63,982 nt of DNA from Streptomyces sp. V2I9 (GTDB lineage Bacteria; Actinomycetota; Actinomycetes; Streptomycetales; Streptomycetaceae): the NCBI RefSeq assembly GCF_030817475.1, contig NZ_JAUSZJ010000004.1:1-63982 (forward strand). The letters are read 5' to 3'. Within the stretch, counting starts at the first letter, position 1, and every line of letters begins with the position of its first letter. Shown here one piece after another: positions 35,983-45,414 of the stretch. The position numbers and the translations under genes are program-made. Under the pieces are notes generated by a model, which worked only from the letters and a program-made list of their open reading frames with translations, was not told the origin of the DNA and made no database searches.

Positions 35983-36963
35983 TCAGGCGGGTCGCTCGCC
36001 GGGCGATGCCGCCCTGGCGGCGGGGGGCAGGGGTTCACGGCGGACGTCGAGGAAGCCGACCACCGCCGGGACCGGCGAGACGACGTGCCCGTCCTCGCGG
36101 AACGAGGCGCTGTGCTCGTCGCAGACCTTGGGCAGTTCGCTCCAGTGGGAGGCCGGGCGCAGGTGGTGCTCCTGGTGGTAACCGTCGTTGAAGGTCAGCC
36201 AGTTGTAGACGCGGCCGTAGTGGCTGATCGAGTTCGCGTACCGGCTTTCGGGGTGGGCGCCGTAGTGCCGGTAGTAGTTCTGCACGTTGACCAGGGTGAA
36301 GGCCACGGCGATCGCGGGCAGGTAGCACCACAGCAGCCACTGCCAGGACAGCACCGCGTAGAGCGCGATCAGCGCGAGGACGGCGAGGCGGTCGGCCTGG
36401 ACCTGGCGGAGTTCCGCCTTGCGCCGTTCGGGGTTGCGGGTGGCCAGTTCCTGGAGCAGCGTCTCGTCCTTGCCGACGGCGCAGCCCCGGCGCAGGGCGA
36501 GCACGGTGTCCAGGAATTCGCGGACCGAGCCGCCGAGGCTGAAGAGCAGGTAGCGGCCCAGCGGGGCGTGTCCGTCGTCCTTGCTGTAGCGGAAGGTGGA
36601 GGTGATGTCGCGTGTGGTGCCGTCCGCGCCCTTGCGGTCGTTGTTGTAGCGGTGGTGGTTGCGTACGTGGGTGAGCCGGTAGGCCTGCACGGACTGGGCG
36701 ATGTTCGCCGAGCAGATGACCGACGCGACCGCGTTGAGGGCGGAGGAGACGAACCAGGGCCGGTGGGAGAACAGGTGCGAGACGATGATGACGCTGTAGG
36801 TCATCATGAACGTCAGCAGCAGGAACGAGCCCAGCATCGGCCACAGCCCGGTCGGGTCGATGGCGGCGAGTGCGATCGTCACCGCGAACTGGGTGACGCT
36901 GATCAGTACCAGAACAGCGTCGACGGGGCTGTGCCGGAACACGCGGGGCTGCCGGGCTTCCAT
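35983..36963 (-). CDS. Membrane di-iron fatty acid desaturase-like enzyme (first of two)
   Basis: This 326-aa integral membrane protein starts at ATG 36963 (MEARQPRVFRHS), preceded by GAGGTG; the frame remains open upstream but without family sequence. Hydrophobic segments lie at about residues 15-37, 40-65 and 195-225. The three histidine clusters of the FADS superfamily are seen: HLFSH, HVRNHHR and YHQEHH. Such enzymes desaturate or hydroxylate acyl chains and, in some NRPS pathways, carrier-bound amino acids. In this cluster the substrate may be an acyl or aminoacyl thioester on one of the discrete PCPs (inference). The gene is divergent from the adenylation gene at 37.7 kb and lies upstream of the amidinotransferase gene. 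Confidence 0.9.
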   Translation of the reverse strand: MEARQPRVFRHSPVDAVLVLISVTQFAVTIALAAIDPTGLWPMLGSFLLLTFMMTYSVIIVSHLFSHRPWFVSSALNAVASVICSANIAQSVQAYRLTHVRNHHRYNNDRKGADGTTRDITSTFRYSKDDGHAPLGRYLLFSLGGSVREFLDTVLALRRGCAVGKDETLLQELATRNPERRKAELRQVQADRLAVLALIALYAVLSWQWLLWCYLPAIAVAFTLVNVQNYYRHYGAHPESRYANSISHYGRVYNWLTFNDGYHQEHHLRPASHWSELPKVCDEHSASFREDGHVVSPVPAVVGFLDVRREPLPPAARAASPGERPA

Positions 36964-37668
36964 GAGCTGGGACACCTCTACTCGTCGTATGCGCGATAAG
37001 TCGTAGCGCGCCGGCAGGGCCGTTTCGAGAAGTGCGGAAATGGCCGGCCGGGGCGGGCGGAGGCCACGTGAATAGGTGTGCGGCCGCCGCGGTATGGAGC
37101 TGTGGCCGGAAGTCCTGCGTGAGAACTCCCGGAGGCAAGGGCCGTGAGGGGCACGTGATGTGTCCGAGGCCATGGGCGACGCGTGACGGGATGGTTTCTG
37201 TTCCGCCGCCGATTCGGCCGTCCGGCTGGTCAGGACCGAAGGGACGGGAATGTGGTTGTGTCTGCCAACCGTCGCGTATCCGGGGTTCAGCAGCTCTGAT
37301 GGACAACCGGTACACGAGAAGAACCGAGTCGAGGTGTGAGGCACGTGCCGTCGTCGGCCACGGCGCCTCGCCTCCCGCAAGCCCCCCTCCTGCCTTGCCG
37401 GCGGCGGCTCAACCGCCGGGCGAGGCCCGCAATCGGCCTCGTCCACGCTCGAGTTGGCATTCAACATCGACTGCTGTGACCGGGTCAAGGGCGGTTTCCT
37501 CCCGAGTTGGGTTCTCCTGCCCCGGGGGTGTCAACGGGCGGCGGCCGCCGGTCTGTTGTTCTCCGGCTGTCTGTATGCTCACCCCCGCACCGTCGCACCA
37601 CCCGCATGTACGCTTTTTGCTGGCCGTTCAGGACGCCGCGGAGACCCGCGGGGAGAGGGTGTTTTCAC
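36964..37668. promoter_or_regulatory. Divergent intergenic region between desaturase and adenylation genes
   Basis: This 705-nt stretch is less G/C-biased than its neighbours between 37270 and 37650. It must hold the promoters for both directions. I see an imperfect dyad near 37000 (GCGCGATAAGTCGTAGCGCGC) and an ACAACCGGTACAC box near 37302, but no clear promoter pair. Open frames crossing it resemble no protein family. Confidence 0.4.
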
Positions 37669-39168
37669 TTGTCCGCGAAGACCCTGCACTCCTGGTTTAC
37701 CGACAGTGTCCGCCGGGACCCCGGTCAGGAAGCGCTCGTTGTCGGGGGGCAGCGTCTGTCCTATGCGGAACTCGACGCCGTTTCACGGGAATTGGCTACG
37801 CGTATTTCCGCGGTGGCCGGTCCGGCTCCGTTCCGGGTCGGTTTGCTGGCCGCCGCCAGTCTGACCGCGTACGCGGGTTATCTCGGGGTGATCCGCTGCG
37901 GCGGCACCGTGGTTCCGCTGAGCGTGGACCATCCGCCGGCGCGGATCCGTCAGGTCTGCGAACTCGCGGGTCTGGACGCGGTGCTGGCCGAGGAGCGGGA
38001 CACCTCGTTCCTGGAGGGCTCCGGCATTCCGGTGATCGCCGTGGGCGAGGACGATCTGCAGCGTGCTGTGAAGGCCGCCCCGGCCGTGCCGGAGGCGCCG
38101 GAGGGGGACGAGCGTGATCCGGACACGTTCGCGTACATCCTGTTCACCTCCGGGTCGACCGGGGTGCCCAAGGGGGTGCCGCTGCGCCACCGGCACCTGG
38201 ACGCCTACCTCCGCTTCCACATCGACCGCTTCCAGGTGGGTCCCGGCTGCCGGGTCTCGCAGAACATCGCGCTGACCTTCGACCCCTCGGTCCTCAACAC
38301 GTTCATCACCTGGGGCGGCGGGGCGACGCTGGTGGTGCCCTCGCGCGGTGAGCTGGTCGACCCGGTCGGCTTCGTCAACAGCCACGGGCTGACCCACTGG
38401 ATGTCGGTCCCCTCGATCGTCTCGCTCGTGCGTGACACCGGGGCCCTGCCGGCGGGCAGTCTGCCGACCCTGCGCCACAGCTTCTTCGGCGGTGAGCAGC
38501 TGACCCTGGACCAGGCGCGGGCCTGGTCGGACGCCGCCCCGAACACGAAGGTGGACAACCTGTACGGGCCGACCGAGCTCGCCATCTCGGTGACGGCCTA
38601 CCGGCTCCCGGCCGACCGCGGCGACTGGCCGCAGACCTCCAACGGCACGGTCCCGATCGGCCGGATCCACCCGCACCTGGACCACCGGATCGACCCGGAG
38701 ACGGGCGAGTTGCAGGTCCGCGGGCCGCAGCGGTTCGACGGCTACCTCGATCCCCGCGTGAACGCCGGGAGTTTCCACGAGCCGGGGGCGCACGACGGCC
38801 CGGAGCCCAGCCCCGAGGCCTGGTACCGCACCGGTGACAGCGTCCGGACCGAGGACGGCGAGCTCGTGCACATCGGCCGGCTCGACCAGCAGGTCAAGAT
38901 CATGGGGCAGCGCCTCGAACTGGGTGACGTGGAGGCCGCGATCCGGCAGTGGGGGGACGTGGACGACGTCGTGGTCCTCGCGGTGAAGACCGGCGGCGAG
39001 GCCCGGCTCACCGCCGTCTACCGCGGCAGCGGCACCCCGGCCGAGATGCGCACCCGGCTGCGCCCGCGGCTGCCCTTCCACATGCTCCCGGCCCGGTTCG
39101 TCCAGGTCGACGCCCTGCCGCTCAACGCCAACGGCAAGGTGGACCGCCTCGCCTGCGGCCTGCTGTGA
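37669..39168 (+). CDS. Free-standing amino acid adenylation domain protein
   Basis: A 499-aa A domain without a carrier. A TTG start at 37669 is proposed because GGGGAGAGGG ends about nine bases upstream and sequence before it is not A-domain-like; the start is uncertain. Core motifs: A3 FTSGSTGVPKG, A4 LTFDPSVLNTF with the Asp that contacts the alpha-amino group, A5 NLYGPTE, A7 YRTGDSV, A8 GRLDQQVKIMGQRLELGDVE and A10 LNANGKVDR. It activates an amino acid as the aminoacyl-AMP and must load a discrete PCP in trans (20674, 20934 or 54400). It is followed at 71 nt by a thioesterase gene and then by a second A protein. The substrate is not predictable by eye. Confidence 0.92.
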   Translation: MSAKTLHSWFTDSVRRDPGQEALVVGGQRLSYAELDAVSRELATRISAVAGPAPFRVGLLAAASLTAYAGYLGVIRCGGTVVPLSVDHPPARIRQVCELAGLDAVLAEERDTSFLEGSGIPVIAVGEDDLQRAVKAAPAVPEAPEGDERDPDTFAYILFTSGSTGVPKGVPLRHRHLDAYLRFHIDRFQVGPGCRVSQNIALTFDPSVLNTFITWGGGATLVVPSRGELVDPVGFVNSHGLTHWMSVPSIVSLVRDTGALPAGSLPTLRHSFFGGEQLTLDQARAWSDAAPNTKVDNLYGPTELAISVTAYRLPADRGDWPQTSNGTVPIGRIHPHLDHRIDPETGELQVRGPQRFDGYLDPRVNAGSFHEPGAHDGPEPSPEAWYRTGDSVRTEDGELVHIGRLDQQVKIMGQRLELGDVEAAIRQWGDVDDVVVLAVKTGGEARLTAVYRGSGTPAEMRTRLRPRLPFHMLPARFVQVDALPLNANGKVDRLACGLL

Positions 39169-39238
39169 CCCCGCCGCCGGGACGCGGCGTCCAGGACGCC
39201 CCGAGGTACGGCCCGTTGAAGGACGAAGGAGTACAGGC

Positions 39239-39997
39239 GTGAAGGACACCGTGGTGGTCCGGCCCCGGCGGGACCCGCAGGCCGTCAGGCGTTTCATCTG
39301 CCTCGGGTACTGCGGCGGGGGGGTCGGCTCGTACCTGAAGTGGGCCGACGTCCTGCCCGACGGCGTGGAGCTCGCCGCCGTCTGCTACCCCGGCCGTGAG
39401 GGCCGCTTCGTCGAGGGCTTCGCCGGGGACTGGGAGGAGCTGGTCGAGGACGTGATCACGGCGGTCGTCTCCGCCTCGGACCTCCCCTACGTGCTGTTCG
39501 GCCACAGCATGGGCAGCTGGGTCGCCTTCGACGTCGCCTCCCGGCTGGAGGAGCGCGGCCACCGCCGCCCCGAGGCCCTGGTCGTCTCCTCCGCGAACGC
39601 GCCGAGCACCGGCCTGGACGCCGGGGAGGTGATCCCCTCGCAGGCGCAGAGCGACGAGCAGCTGCTGGGCTGGATGCGGGAGTTCGGGCTGCTGCCGCAG
39701 CACGTCCTGGAGGACGCCGACCTCCAGGAGATGGCGGTCGAGCTGATGCGCGCCGACATCCGGGTCCGTGACTCGTTCCGCTTCCGCGCGGGCTCCGGGG
39801 TGACGGTCCCCGTCGAACTGTTCACCGGCGCCGGGGACACGACCATCGACCCGGACGTCCGGGAGCAGTGGCGCAGGCTCGCCGGGAACGGGCTGCGCCA
39901 CACCGAGCTGCCCGGCTCCCACTTCTACACGCCCGGGATCTGGGACGCCTTCCCCTCGCACATCTCCTCGCTCCGCTCGGGCACCCGGGCCGCGTAG
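39239..39997 (+). CDS. Type II thioesterase
   Basis: This 252-aa alpha/beta hydrolase starts at GTG 39239, seven bases after GAAGGAG. It shows FICLGYCGGGVGSY, CYPGREGRF, the nucleophile motif GHSMG and a C-terminal catalytic His in PGSHFYTPG. It lies between two adenylation-domain genes and probably edits misloaded carriers of this NRPS. It is one of two TEII-like proteins in the right-hand cluster, with 33892. Confidence 0.92.
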   Translation: MKDTVVVRPRRDPQAVRRFICLGYCGGGVGSYLKWADVLPDGVELAAVCYPGREGRFVEGFAGDWEELVEDVITAVVSASDLPYVLFGHSMGSWVAFDVASRLEERGHRRPEALVVSSANAPSTGLDAGEVIPSQAQSDEQLLGWMREFGLLPQHVLEDADLQEMAVELMRADIRVRDSFRFRAGSGVTVPVELFTGAGDTTIDPDVREQWRRLAGNGLRHTELPGSHFYTPGIWDAFPSHISSLRSGTRAA

Positions 39998-40022
39998 GCC
40001 CGCGCCACGGAAGGAATCCGCA

Positions 40023-41747
40023 GTGACCCTTGATGAGTCGGACCGGCTCGTAGCCCTGTTCCTGGAGTCGGCACGCCGGGGCCCGGAACGCGTCGCGGTC
40101 CGTGACGCCCACGGATCGTGGGACTACGCCGCGACCGCCGCAGCGGCCGCGGAGCTGGCCGGGCGGCTCGCCGCCGCCGGGGTGCGGCCCGGCGACAGGG
40201 TCGGCGTCATGGGGGCGCGCCGGGCCGGTGCGCCCGTGGCCATCCTGGCGGTGCTGTGGTGCGGTGCCACGTACGTGCCGATCGATCCGGCCTGGCCGGC
40301 CCCGCGCTGCGCGGCCGTCCTGCACGGGGCCGGGGCCCGGACGGTGCTGGCGGTGGACACCGCGCGCGAGACGCCCGCGGACGTGGTGCGCCTGGACCTG
40401 AGCACGCCCGAGCTGATGGCGGGCGGGGGCGCGGAGCCGTGCGAGCCGCTGTCCCGCCCGCGGCCGGGCGCCGCGTATGTGATCTTCACCTCCGGGTCCA
40501 CCGGCACGCCCAAGGGTGTCGAGGTGCGGTCGGCCGCCGCGGCCGGGCTCGTGGAGTCGGTGGTCTCGCTGATCGGGATGGGACGGGAGTCCTCGTTCGT
40601 CGCCCTGTCCTCCTTCGCCTTCGACGTGTCGGTGTTCGAGATCTTCGCGCCGTGGTCGGTGGGCGGCGAACTGGTCGTCGCCAGCGAACTGCAGGTGCTG
40701 TCCAACCAGTTGGGGGCCCTGCTGGACGTGCCGGGGCGGGAGGTCTACGTCCAGACCACGCCGACCGTCCTGGAGCACCTCCTGCAGGCCGGTCTCGAAC
40801 TCCCGGCCGCCGCCGTGCTGCTGCTGGCCGGGGAGCGGCTGCGCCGCGCGCTGGTCGCCCGGGTCGCGCACGTGCGGCAGGTGTGGAACCTGTACGGGCC
40901 GACGGAGGCCACGATCTACACGACGGCGCACGCCTGCCTTCCGCTGGACCCCGGCGGGGCGGAGCCGGACCTTCCGATCGGTTCGCCGGTGGCGGGTGCC
41001 GTGCTGGAACTCCGTGCGCTGGGCGACAGCGGCGAGGACATCGGCGAACTCCTCGTCAGGGGGCCCGGTCTGGCCCTGGGGTACGTGGGGCGCCCGGACC
41101 TGACCGCCGAGCGGTTCGGCGCGGACGGGACGTGCTACGCCACGGGGGACGTGGTGCGGCGCCGGGCGGACGGGCTGCTGGTGCACGCCGGGCGCATCGA
41201 CCGGCAGGTGAAGATCCGCGGCAACCGCGTCGAGCTGGACGAGGTGGAGGACGCCCTGGTGGCGCTGGTGGGCCATCGCCGCGTCGCGGTGCGGGTGGAC
41301 ACCCACCGGCTGATCGGCGCGCACCTCGCGGCGTTCGTCGCCGGCCCGGAGGGTGATGTGGCGGAGCTGCGCCGGCAGGTCGCCGGGCGGCTCCCGGCGT
41401 ACATGGTGCCCGCGCGCGTGTACTGGGTGCCCGAGATCCCCAGGACCAGCAGCGGGAAGACCGACCACAGTGCCCTGCGCGCCCCGGAGTCCGGCGGGAA
41501 CTGGGACGATGCCGTGTTCGAGACCCTGTCCTCGCTGTGGGAGCGGCACCTGGGCTCCCCGGCGGCGCCGGACGCCAACTTCTGGGCGCTCGGGGGGAAT
41601 CGGCGGGCCGCCGAGGAGATCGCGGCCGGGCTGAGCAGGGCTCATGGCACCGAGGTGGACGCGGCGGTGATCGAGCGGTACCCGCTATTGTGCGACCTGG
41701 CCGCCGTGGTTTCGGACCCTCTTGCGCGTATCGACGCGGAGCGATGA
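40023..41747 (+). CDS. Adenylation protein with a degenerate, serine-less carrier domain
   Basis: This 574-aa protein starts at GTG 40023 after GGAAGGAA. Residues ~1-490 are an A domain: A3 FTSGSTGTPKG, A4 FAFDVSVFEIF, A5 NLYGPTEA, A7 YATGDVV, A8 RIDRQVKIRGNRVELDEVE, A10 RTSSGKTD. Residues ~495-570 have the length and helix pattern of a PCP (ETLSSLWERHLG, NFWALGG). The loop that should read GGHSL reads GGNRRA, so residue 527 is Arg instead of the phosphopantetheine-bearing Ser. The carrier half cannot be charged. It may be a structural relic or a docking module while the A domain charges another PCP in trans. The exporter genes follow after ~100 nt. Confidence 0.9.
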   Translation: MTLDESDRLVALFLESARRGPERVAVRDAHGSWDYAATAAAAAELAGRLAAAGVRPGDRVGVMGARRAGAPVAILAVLWCGATYVPIDPAWPAPRCAAVLHGAGARTVLAVDTARETPADVVRLDLSTPELMAGGGAEPCEPLSRPRPGAAYVIFTSGSTGTPKGVEVRSAAAAGLVESVVSLIGMGRESSFVALSSFAFDVSVFEIFAPWSVGGELVVASELQVLSNQLGALLDVPGREVYVQTTPTVLEHLLQAGLELPAAAVLLLAGERLRRALVARVAHVRQVWNLYGPTEATIYTTAHACLPLDPGGAEPDLPIGSPVAGAVLELRALGDSGEDIGELLVRGPGLALGYVGRPDLTAERFGADGTCYATGDVVRRRADGLLVHAGRIDRQVKIRGNRVELDEVEDALVALVGHRRVAVRVDTHRLIGAHLAAFVAGPEGDVAELRRQVAGRLPAYMVPARVYWVPEIPRTSSGKTDHSALRAPESGGNWDDAVFETLSSLWERHLGSPAAPDANFWALGGNRRAAEEIAAGLSRAHGTEVDAAVIERYPLLCDLAAVVSDPLARIDAER

Positions 41748-41843
41748 CGGGGAAGGAACAGCCGTTCCGATCGCTGCCAGGCGGCGCCCGCCCGAGCTCG
41801 TGGCCGCGGCGCCGATTCCACCGAAGGGACCGACCTCTCGCTC

Positions 41844-43586
41844 ATGCAACAGATTCCCTCGCTCGACCATGACGGACTCGACCATCGGTCGCCGGGCCGG
41901 TTCCTGCTCGCGCTCGTGGGCAAGCAGAAGGCGGCCACCCTCTGGGGCGCCGTCACGTCCGCGGTCTGGATGACCAGCCAGGCCCTGCTCCCGGCGACCA
42001 TCGGCCTCGCGATCGACCGGGGTGTCGCCGGCGGCGACCTCGGCGAGGTGGTGTGGTGGTCGGCGGCCGTCCTGCTGCTGGGCATCGTCCGGGCGCTGAC
42101 CGGCATCGCCTTCTACCGGCACTCGATCATCACGCGTACGGTCTCGGCGTCCCTGATCACGCGCATGGTGACGCGGCAGATCACCCGGCTCGGTGCGGCG
42201 CTGCACCGGCAGAAGGATGTCGACAGCCTGATCGCGACCAGCACCTCCGACAACGTCGCGATCGGCGTCGGTCTGCTGTACGCGGGCCGGATCGTGGGCG
42301 CCGTCTCGGCGATGGCGGCCGTGACGGTGGCGATCCTCATGGTGTCGGTCCCGCTGGGCCTGCTGGTCCTGGTGGTCGTACCCGTGCTCAGCGGGCTGAG
42401 CAGCCTGCTGCTGCGCCCCCTGCACAGCAACCAGGACGTCTACCGTGATCTGCAGGGGCAGTTGGCCGGGCGGGCCGTGGACATCGCCTCCGGGCTGCGG
42501 GTGCTGCGGGGGGTGGGCGGCGAGCGGAAGTTCGCGGCGCGTTTCCGGGCCGATTCGCTGCGGCTGCGGACCGCGGACGCCGAGGTGGCGCGGGCCGAGG
42601 CCGACTTCGAGGCGGCGCGCGTGCTGGTGCCGGGCCTGATCACGGTGATCGTCACGTATGCGGCGGCGCGCTTCGCGCTCGACCAGCAGCTCACGATCGG
42701 TCAGCTGATCGCGTTCTACGGGTTCGCGACGTTCCTGACGCTGCCGCTGGCCGACTTCATGGAGGGCATGAGCCAGGTGACGCGTGCCATGGTGGCCGCC
42801 CGCCGGGTGACGACGCTGCTCAACATCCCGGTGGAGGTGGAGGAGGCGGGCGCGGCGGCCGTTCCCGCGCCGCGGACCCGTAACGAGACGCATCTGGCCG
42901 ACCCCGCCTCGGGTCTGGACGTCGCCCCGTCCACGTTCATGGCCGTCGCCTGCGCCGATCCCGCCGACGCCGATCTGCTGGCCCGCCGGCTGGCGCGCTT
43001 CGAGGCGCCCGGCGAGAGCGCGCTGAGCGGTGAGCCGTGGGCCTCGCTGCCGCTGCCGGCGGTGCGTGCGCGGATCCTGCTGTGCACCAACGGCGACCGG
43101 TTCTTCACCGGCACCCTGCGCGAGGAACTCGCCCTCGGCCGGTCGGTGGGGGCGGCGGACATCGAGGCGGCCCTGGAGACCGCGTCCGCCGCGGACATCG
43201 TCGCTCCCCTTCCGGAGGGCCTGGACAGTCCGATGACCGGGCGCGGCCGTACCTTCTCGGGCGGTCAGCTGCAACGGCTGCGGCTGACGCGGGCGTTGCT
43301 GGCGGGGGCCGATTTCACGGTGTTCGTGGAGCCGACCGACGCGGTGGACGCGTACACGGAGTACCGCATCGCGGAGAACCTGGAGCGGTTCCACGGGGCG
43401 CACGAGGAGGGGCGCAGCGCGGTCGTGTTCACCGTCAGCCCGCTGTTGCTCCAGCGTGCGCACCGGGTGGCGTACGTGGAGGACGGGCGGGTGGTCGCCG
43501 CCGGCACGCATGAGGAACTACTGGAAAGCCACGCGGAGTACCGGACGTTGGTGGCCCGCGACGAGACAGCACCGGTGAGGCCATGA
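41844..43586 (+). CDS. ABC exporter half-transporter, subunit 1 (degenerate Walker A)
   Basis: A 580-aa protein: six-helix transmembrane domain (about residues 20-330), then a nucleotide-binding domain. Where the P-loop GxxGxGKS/T is expected, the sequence reads FMAVACADPADADLLARR, so Walker A is lost. Walker B reads TVFVEPTDAVD, lacking the Asp before the catalytic Glu position. The signature motif FSGGQLQRLRL is intact. The start at ATG 41844 has only a distant GAAGGGA upstream, so it is less certain. It overlaps subunit 2 by ATGA. Together they should form a heterodimeric multidrug-type exporter for the cluster product, with a single competent ATP site built from this subunit's signature and the partner's Walker motifs. 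Confidence 0.93.
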   Translation: MQQIPSLDHDGLDHRSPGRFLLALVGKQKAATLWGAVTSAVWMTSQALLPATIGLAIDRGVAGGDLGEVVWWSAAVLLLGIVRALTGIAFYRHSIITRTVSASLITRMVTRQITRLGAALHRQKDVDSLIATSTSDNVAIGVGLLYAGRIVGAVSAMAAVTVAILMVSVPLGLLVLVVVPVLSGLSSLLLRPLHSNQDVYRDLQGQLAGRAVDIASGLRVLRGVGGERKFAARFRADSLRLRTADAEVARAEADFEAARVLVPGLITVIVTYAAARFALDQQLTIGQLIAFYGFATFLTLPLADFMEGMSQVTRAMVAARRVTTLLNIPVEVEEAGAAAVPAPRTRNETHLADPASGLDVAPSTFMAVACADPADADLLARRLARFEAPGESALSGEPWASLPLPAVRARILLCTNGDRFFTGTLREELALGRSVGAADIEAALETASAADIVAPLPEGLDSPMTGRGRTFSGGQLQRLRLTRALLAGADFTVFVEPTDAVDAYTEYRIAENLERFHGAHEEGRSAVVFTVSPLLLQRAHRVAYVEDGRVVAAGTHEELLESHAEYRTLVARDETAPVRP

Positions 43587-45379
43587 AGGTTCGTACGCTC
43601 CCCGTCGCCGAACCCCGGTTCGTGCGCCGTTTCCTGCGGTTGACGGCGGCACGTCACCGCGGGGAACTGGGCAAGGTCCTCGCCCTGTACGGCGCGGCCG
43701 TCAGCAGCGGTCTGGTGGGGCCCTGGCTGCTGGGTTCCCTGGTGGAGGACCTGCGGCACGGGACGACCACCGGGCATGTGACGGTCGTCATCGCCGCGCT
43801 GACCGGGTTCATCCTGCTGCAGACCTTCCTGACGCGGATCGCGTTCCGTGCCGCGGGGCGGCTGGCGGCGACCGTGCAGGGCGAGATCCGTGAGAAGTTC
43901 GTCGACGACGTGCTGGACCTGCCGATCGCCACGGTCGAGAGCGCCGACGACGGCGACCTGGTGACCCGTGCCTCGCAGGACTCCGAGACGTTGCGGCGCA
44001 CCATGCAGCTGGCGGTGCCCCAGGTCACCGAGGCGCTGGTGTGGATCGTGCTGGGCATCGTGGCCCTGCTGGTGGTGTCGCCCCTGCTGTCGGTCGCGCT
44101 GCTGATCATCCTGCCGCCGCTGTACGCGGTGAACCGCTGGTTCCTGGCCCGTGCGCGCGAGGGGTTCCTGCGGGAGGCCGCGGCCTCCTCCGGCATCACC
44201 GACGGGCTGGACGCCACCATCCAGGGTGCGGCCACCGTCGAGTCCCACCGCCTGGAGAAGGACCGTGTGCTGCGCGCCGAGCAGGCGACGGACACCTGGT
44301 ACGAGACGATGCGGTACACGCTGCGGCTGCGCACCGTCCTGTACTCCACGGAGGAGTTCCTCTACACGCTGCCGCTGGCCGTCGCGCTGCTGCTGGGCGG
44401 CTACGCCTACAGCGAGGGCTGGGTCGGTATCGCCGAGGTCACCGCGGCCACCCTGTACATCCTCCAGCTGATGTTCCCCTTCGAGACGCTGCTCGACTGG
44501 GTGGGCACGCTCCAGCAGGGCAGCGCCTCGCTGGGCCGTCTGCTGGGGGTGTCGGCCGGTGCCGGCGGAGAGGACGCGGGGAAGGAGGCTCCCGTGGGGG
44601 CGCAGGCGTCCGGGGAGAGGGTGGCCGTGGATGCGGTGGACCTGTCCGTGCGTGATCTGCGGTTCGCGTACGAGGACGGGCCGCAGGTCCTGCACGGGAT
44701 CGATCTGAGCATCGGCCGGGGTGAGCGGGTCACCATCGTGGGGCCCACCGGAAGCGGCAAGTCGACGCTGGCCAGGCTGCTGTCGGGGACCTACGCCCCG
44801 CAGGGCGGCGAGGTGCGTCTGGGGGGTGTCGCGCTGGCGGAGCTGGCGCACCACGAGCTGCGGCGGCATCTGGTGCTGGTCAGTCAGGAGCAGCACGTCT
44901 TCGGGGGCACGCTGCGGCAGAACCTGGAGCTGGCCGCCTCCCACCTCCCGCAGGAGGGGGGCCCGGAGGGTGGTGACGCGGCCCTGTGGAGCGCTCTGGC
45001 GACCGTCGGTGCGACGGGCTGGGTGCAGGGGCTGCCGGAGCAGCTGGACACCACGGTGGGTGTGGGCGGGGAGAGCCTCACGGACGCGCAGGTCCAGCAG
45101 CTCGCGCTCGCGCGGCTCGTGGTGGCGGACCCGAGTGTGCTGATCCTCGACGAGGCGACCTCGCGGCTGGATCCGGGGTCGGCCCGCGAGCTGGAGCGGT
45201 CGTTCGCGGCGGTGCTGGAGGGGCGCACGGTGATCTCCATCGCGCACCGGCTGCACACGGCGCGGGACGCGGACCGCATCGTCGTGGTGGAGGGCGGGCG
45301 CGTCGTGGAGTCGGGTTCCCACCAGGACCTGCTGGAGCGGGGCGGGGCGTATGCCCGGCTGTGGTCCAGCTGGATATGA
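43583..45379 (+). CDS. ABC exporter half-transporter, subunit 2 (active Walker motifs, degenerate signature)
   Basis: A 598-aa protein with transmembrane segments across about residues 30-310 and an NBD from ~345. Walker A GPTGSGKST, Q-loop VSQEQHVFGG and Walker B VLILDEATSRLD are canonical, as is the H-loop in SIAHRLHTA. The signature, normally LSGGQ, reads LTDAQVQQLALAR. The changes complement those of subunit 1, so the pair keeps one complete composite site and one dead site. The start codon overlaps the subunit 1 stop, ensuring equal synthesis. The likely role is export of, and self-resistance to, the peptide product. Confidence 0.95.
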   Translation: MKVRTLPVAEPRFVRRFLRLTAARHRGELGKVLALYGAAVSSGLVGPWLLGSLVEDLRHGTTTGHVTVVIAALTGFILLQTFLTRIAFRAAGRLAATVQGEIREKFVDDVLDLPIATVESADDGDLVTRASQDSETLRRTMQLAVPQVTEALVWIVLGIVALLVVSPLLSVALLIILPPLYAVNRWFLARAREGFLREAAASSGITDGLDATIQGAATVESHRLEKDRVLRAEQATDTWYETMRYTLRLRTVLYSTEEFLYTLPLAVALLLGGYAYSEGWVGIAEVTAATLYILQLMFPFETLLDWVGTLQQGSASLGRLLGVSAGAGGEDAGKEAPVGAQASGERVAVDAVDLSVRDLRFAYEDGPQVLHGIDLSIGRGERVTIVGPTGSGKSTLARLLSGTYAPQGGEVRLGGVALAELAHHELRRHLVLVSQEQHVFGGTLRQNLELAASHLPQEGGPEGGDAALWSALATVGATGWVQGLPEQLDTTVGVGGESLTDAQVQQLALARLVVADPSVLILDEATSRLDPGSARELERSFAAVLEGRTVISIAHRLHTARDADRIVVVEGGRVVESGSHQDLLERGGAYARLWSSWI

Positions 45380-45414
45380 GAACTGCCGCCCATACGAGGG
45401 GAGTCGACGGCTTG

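Noticed and set aside
37295..37312. Gamma-butyrolactone receptor box (ACAACCGGTACAC)
   Set aside because: Only the central ACCGGT-like part is palindromic; flanks do not match the receptor sites I know, so it is not called.
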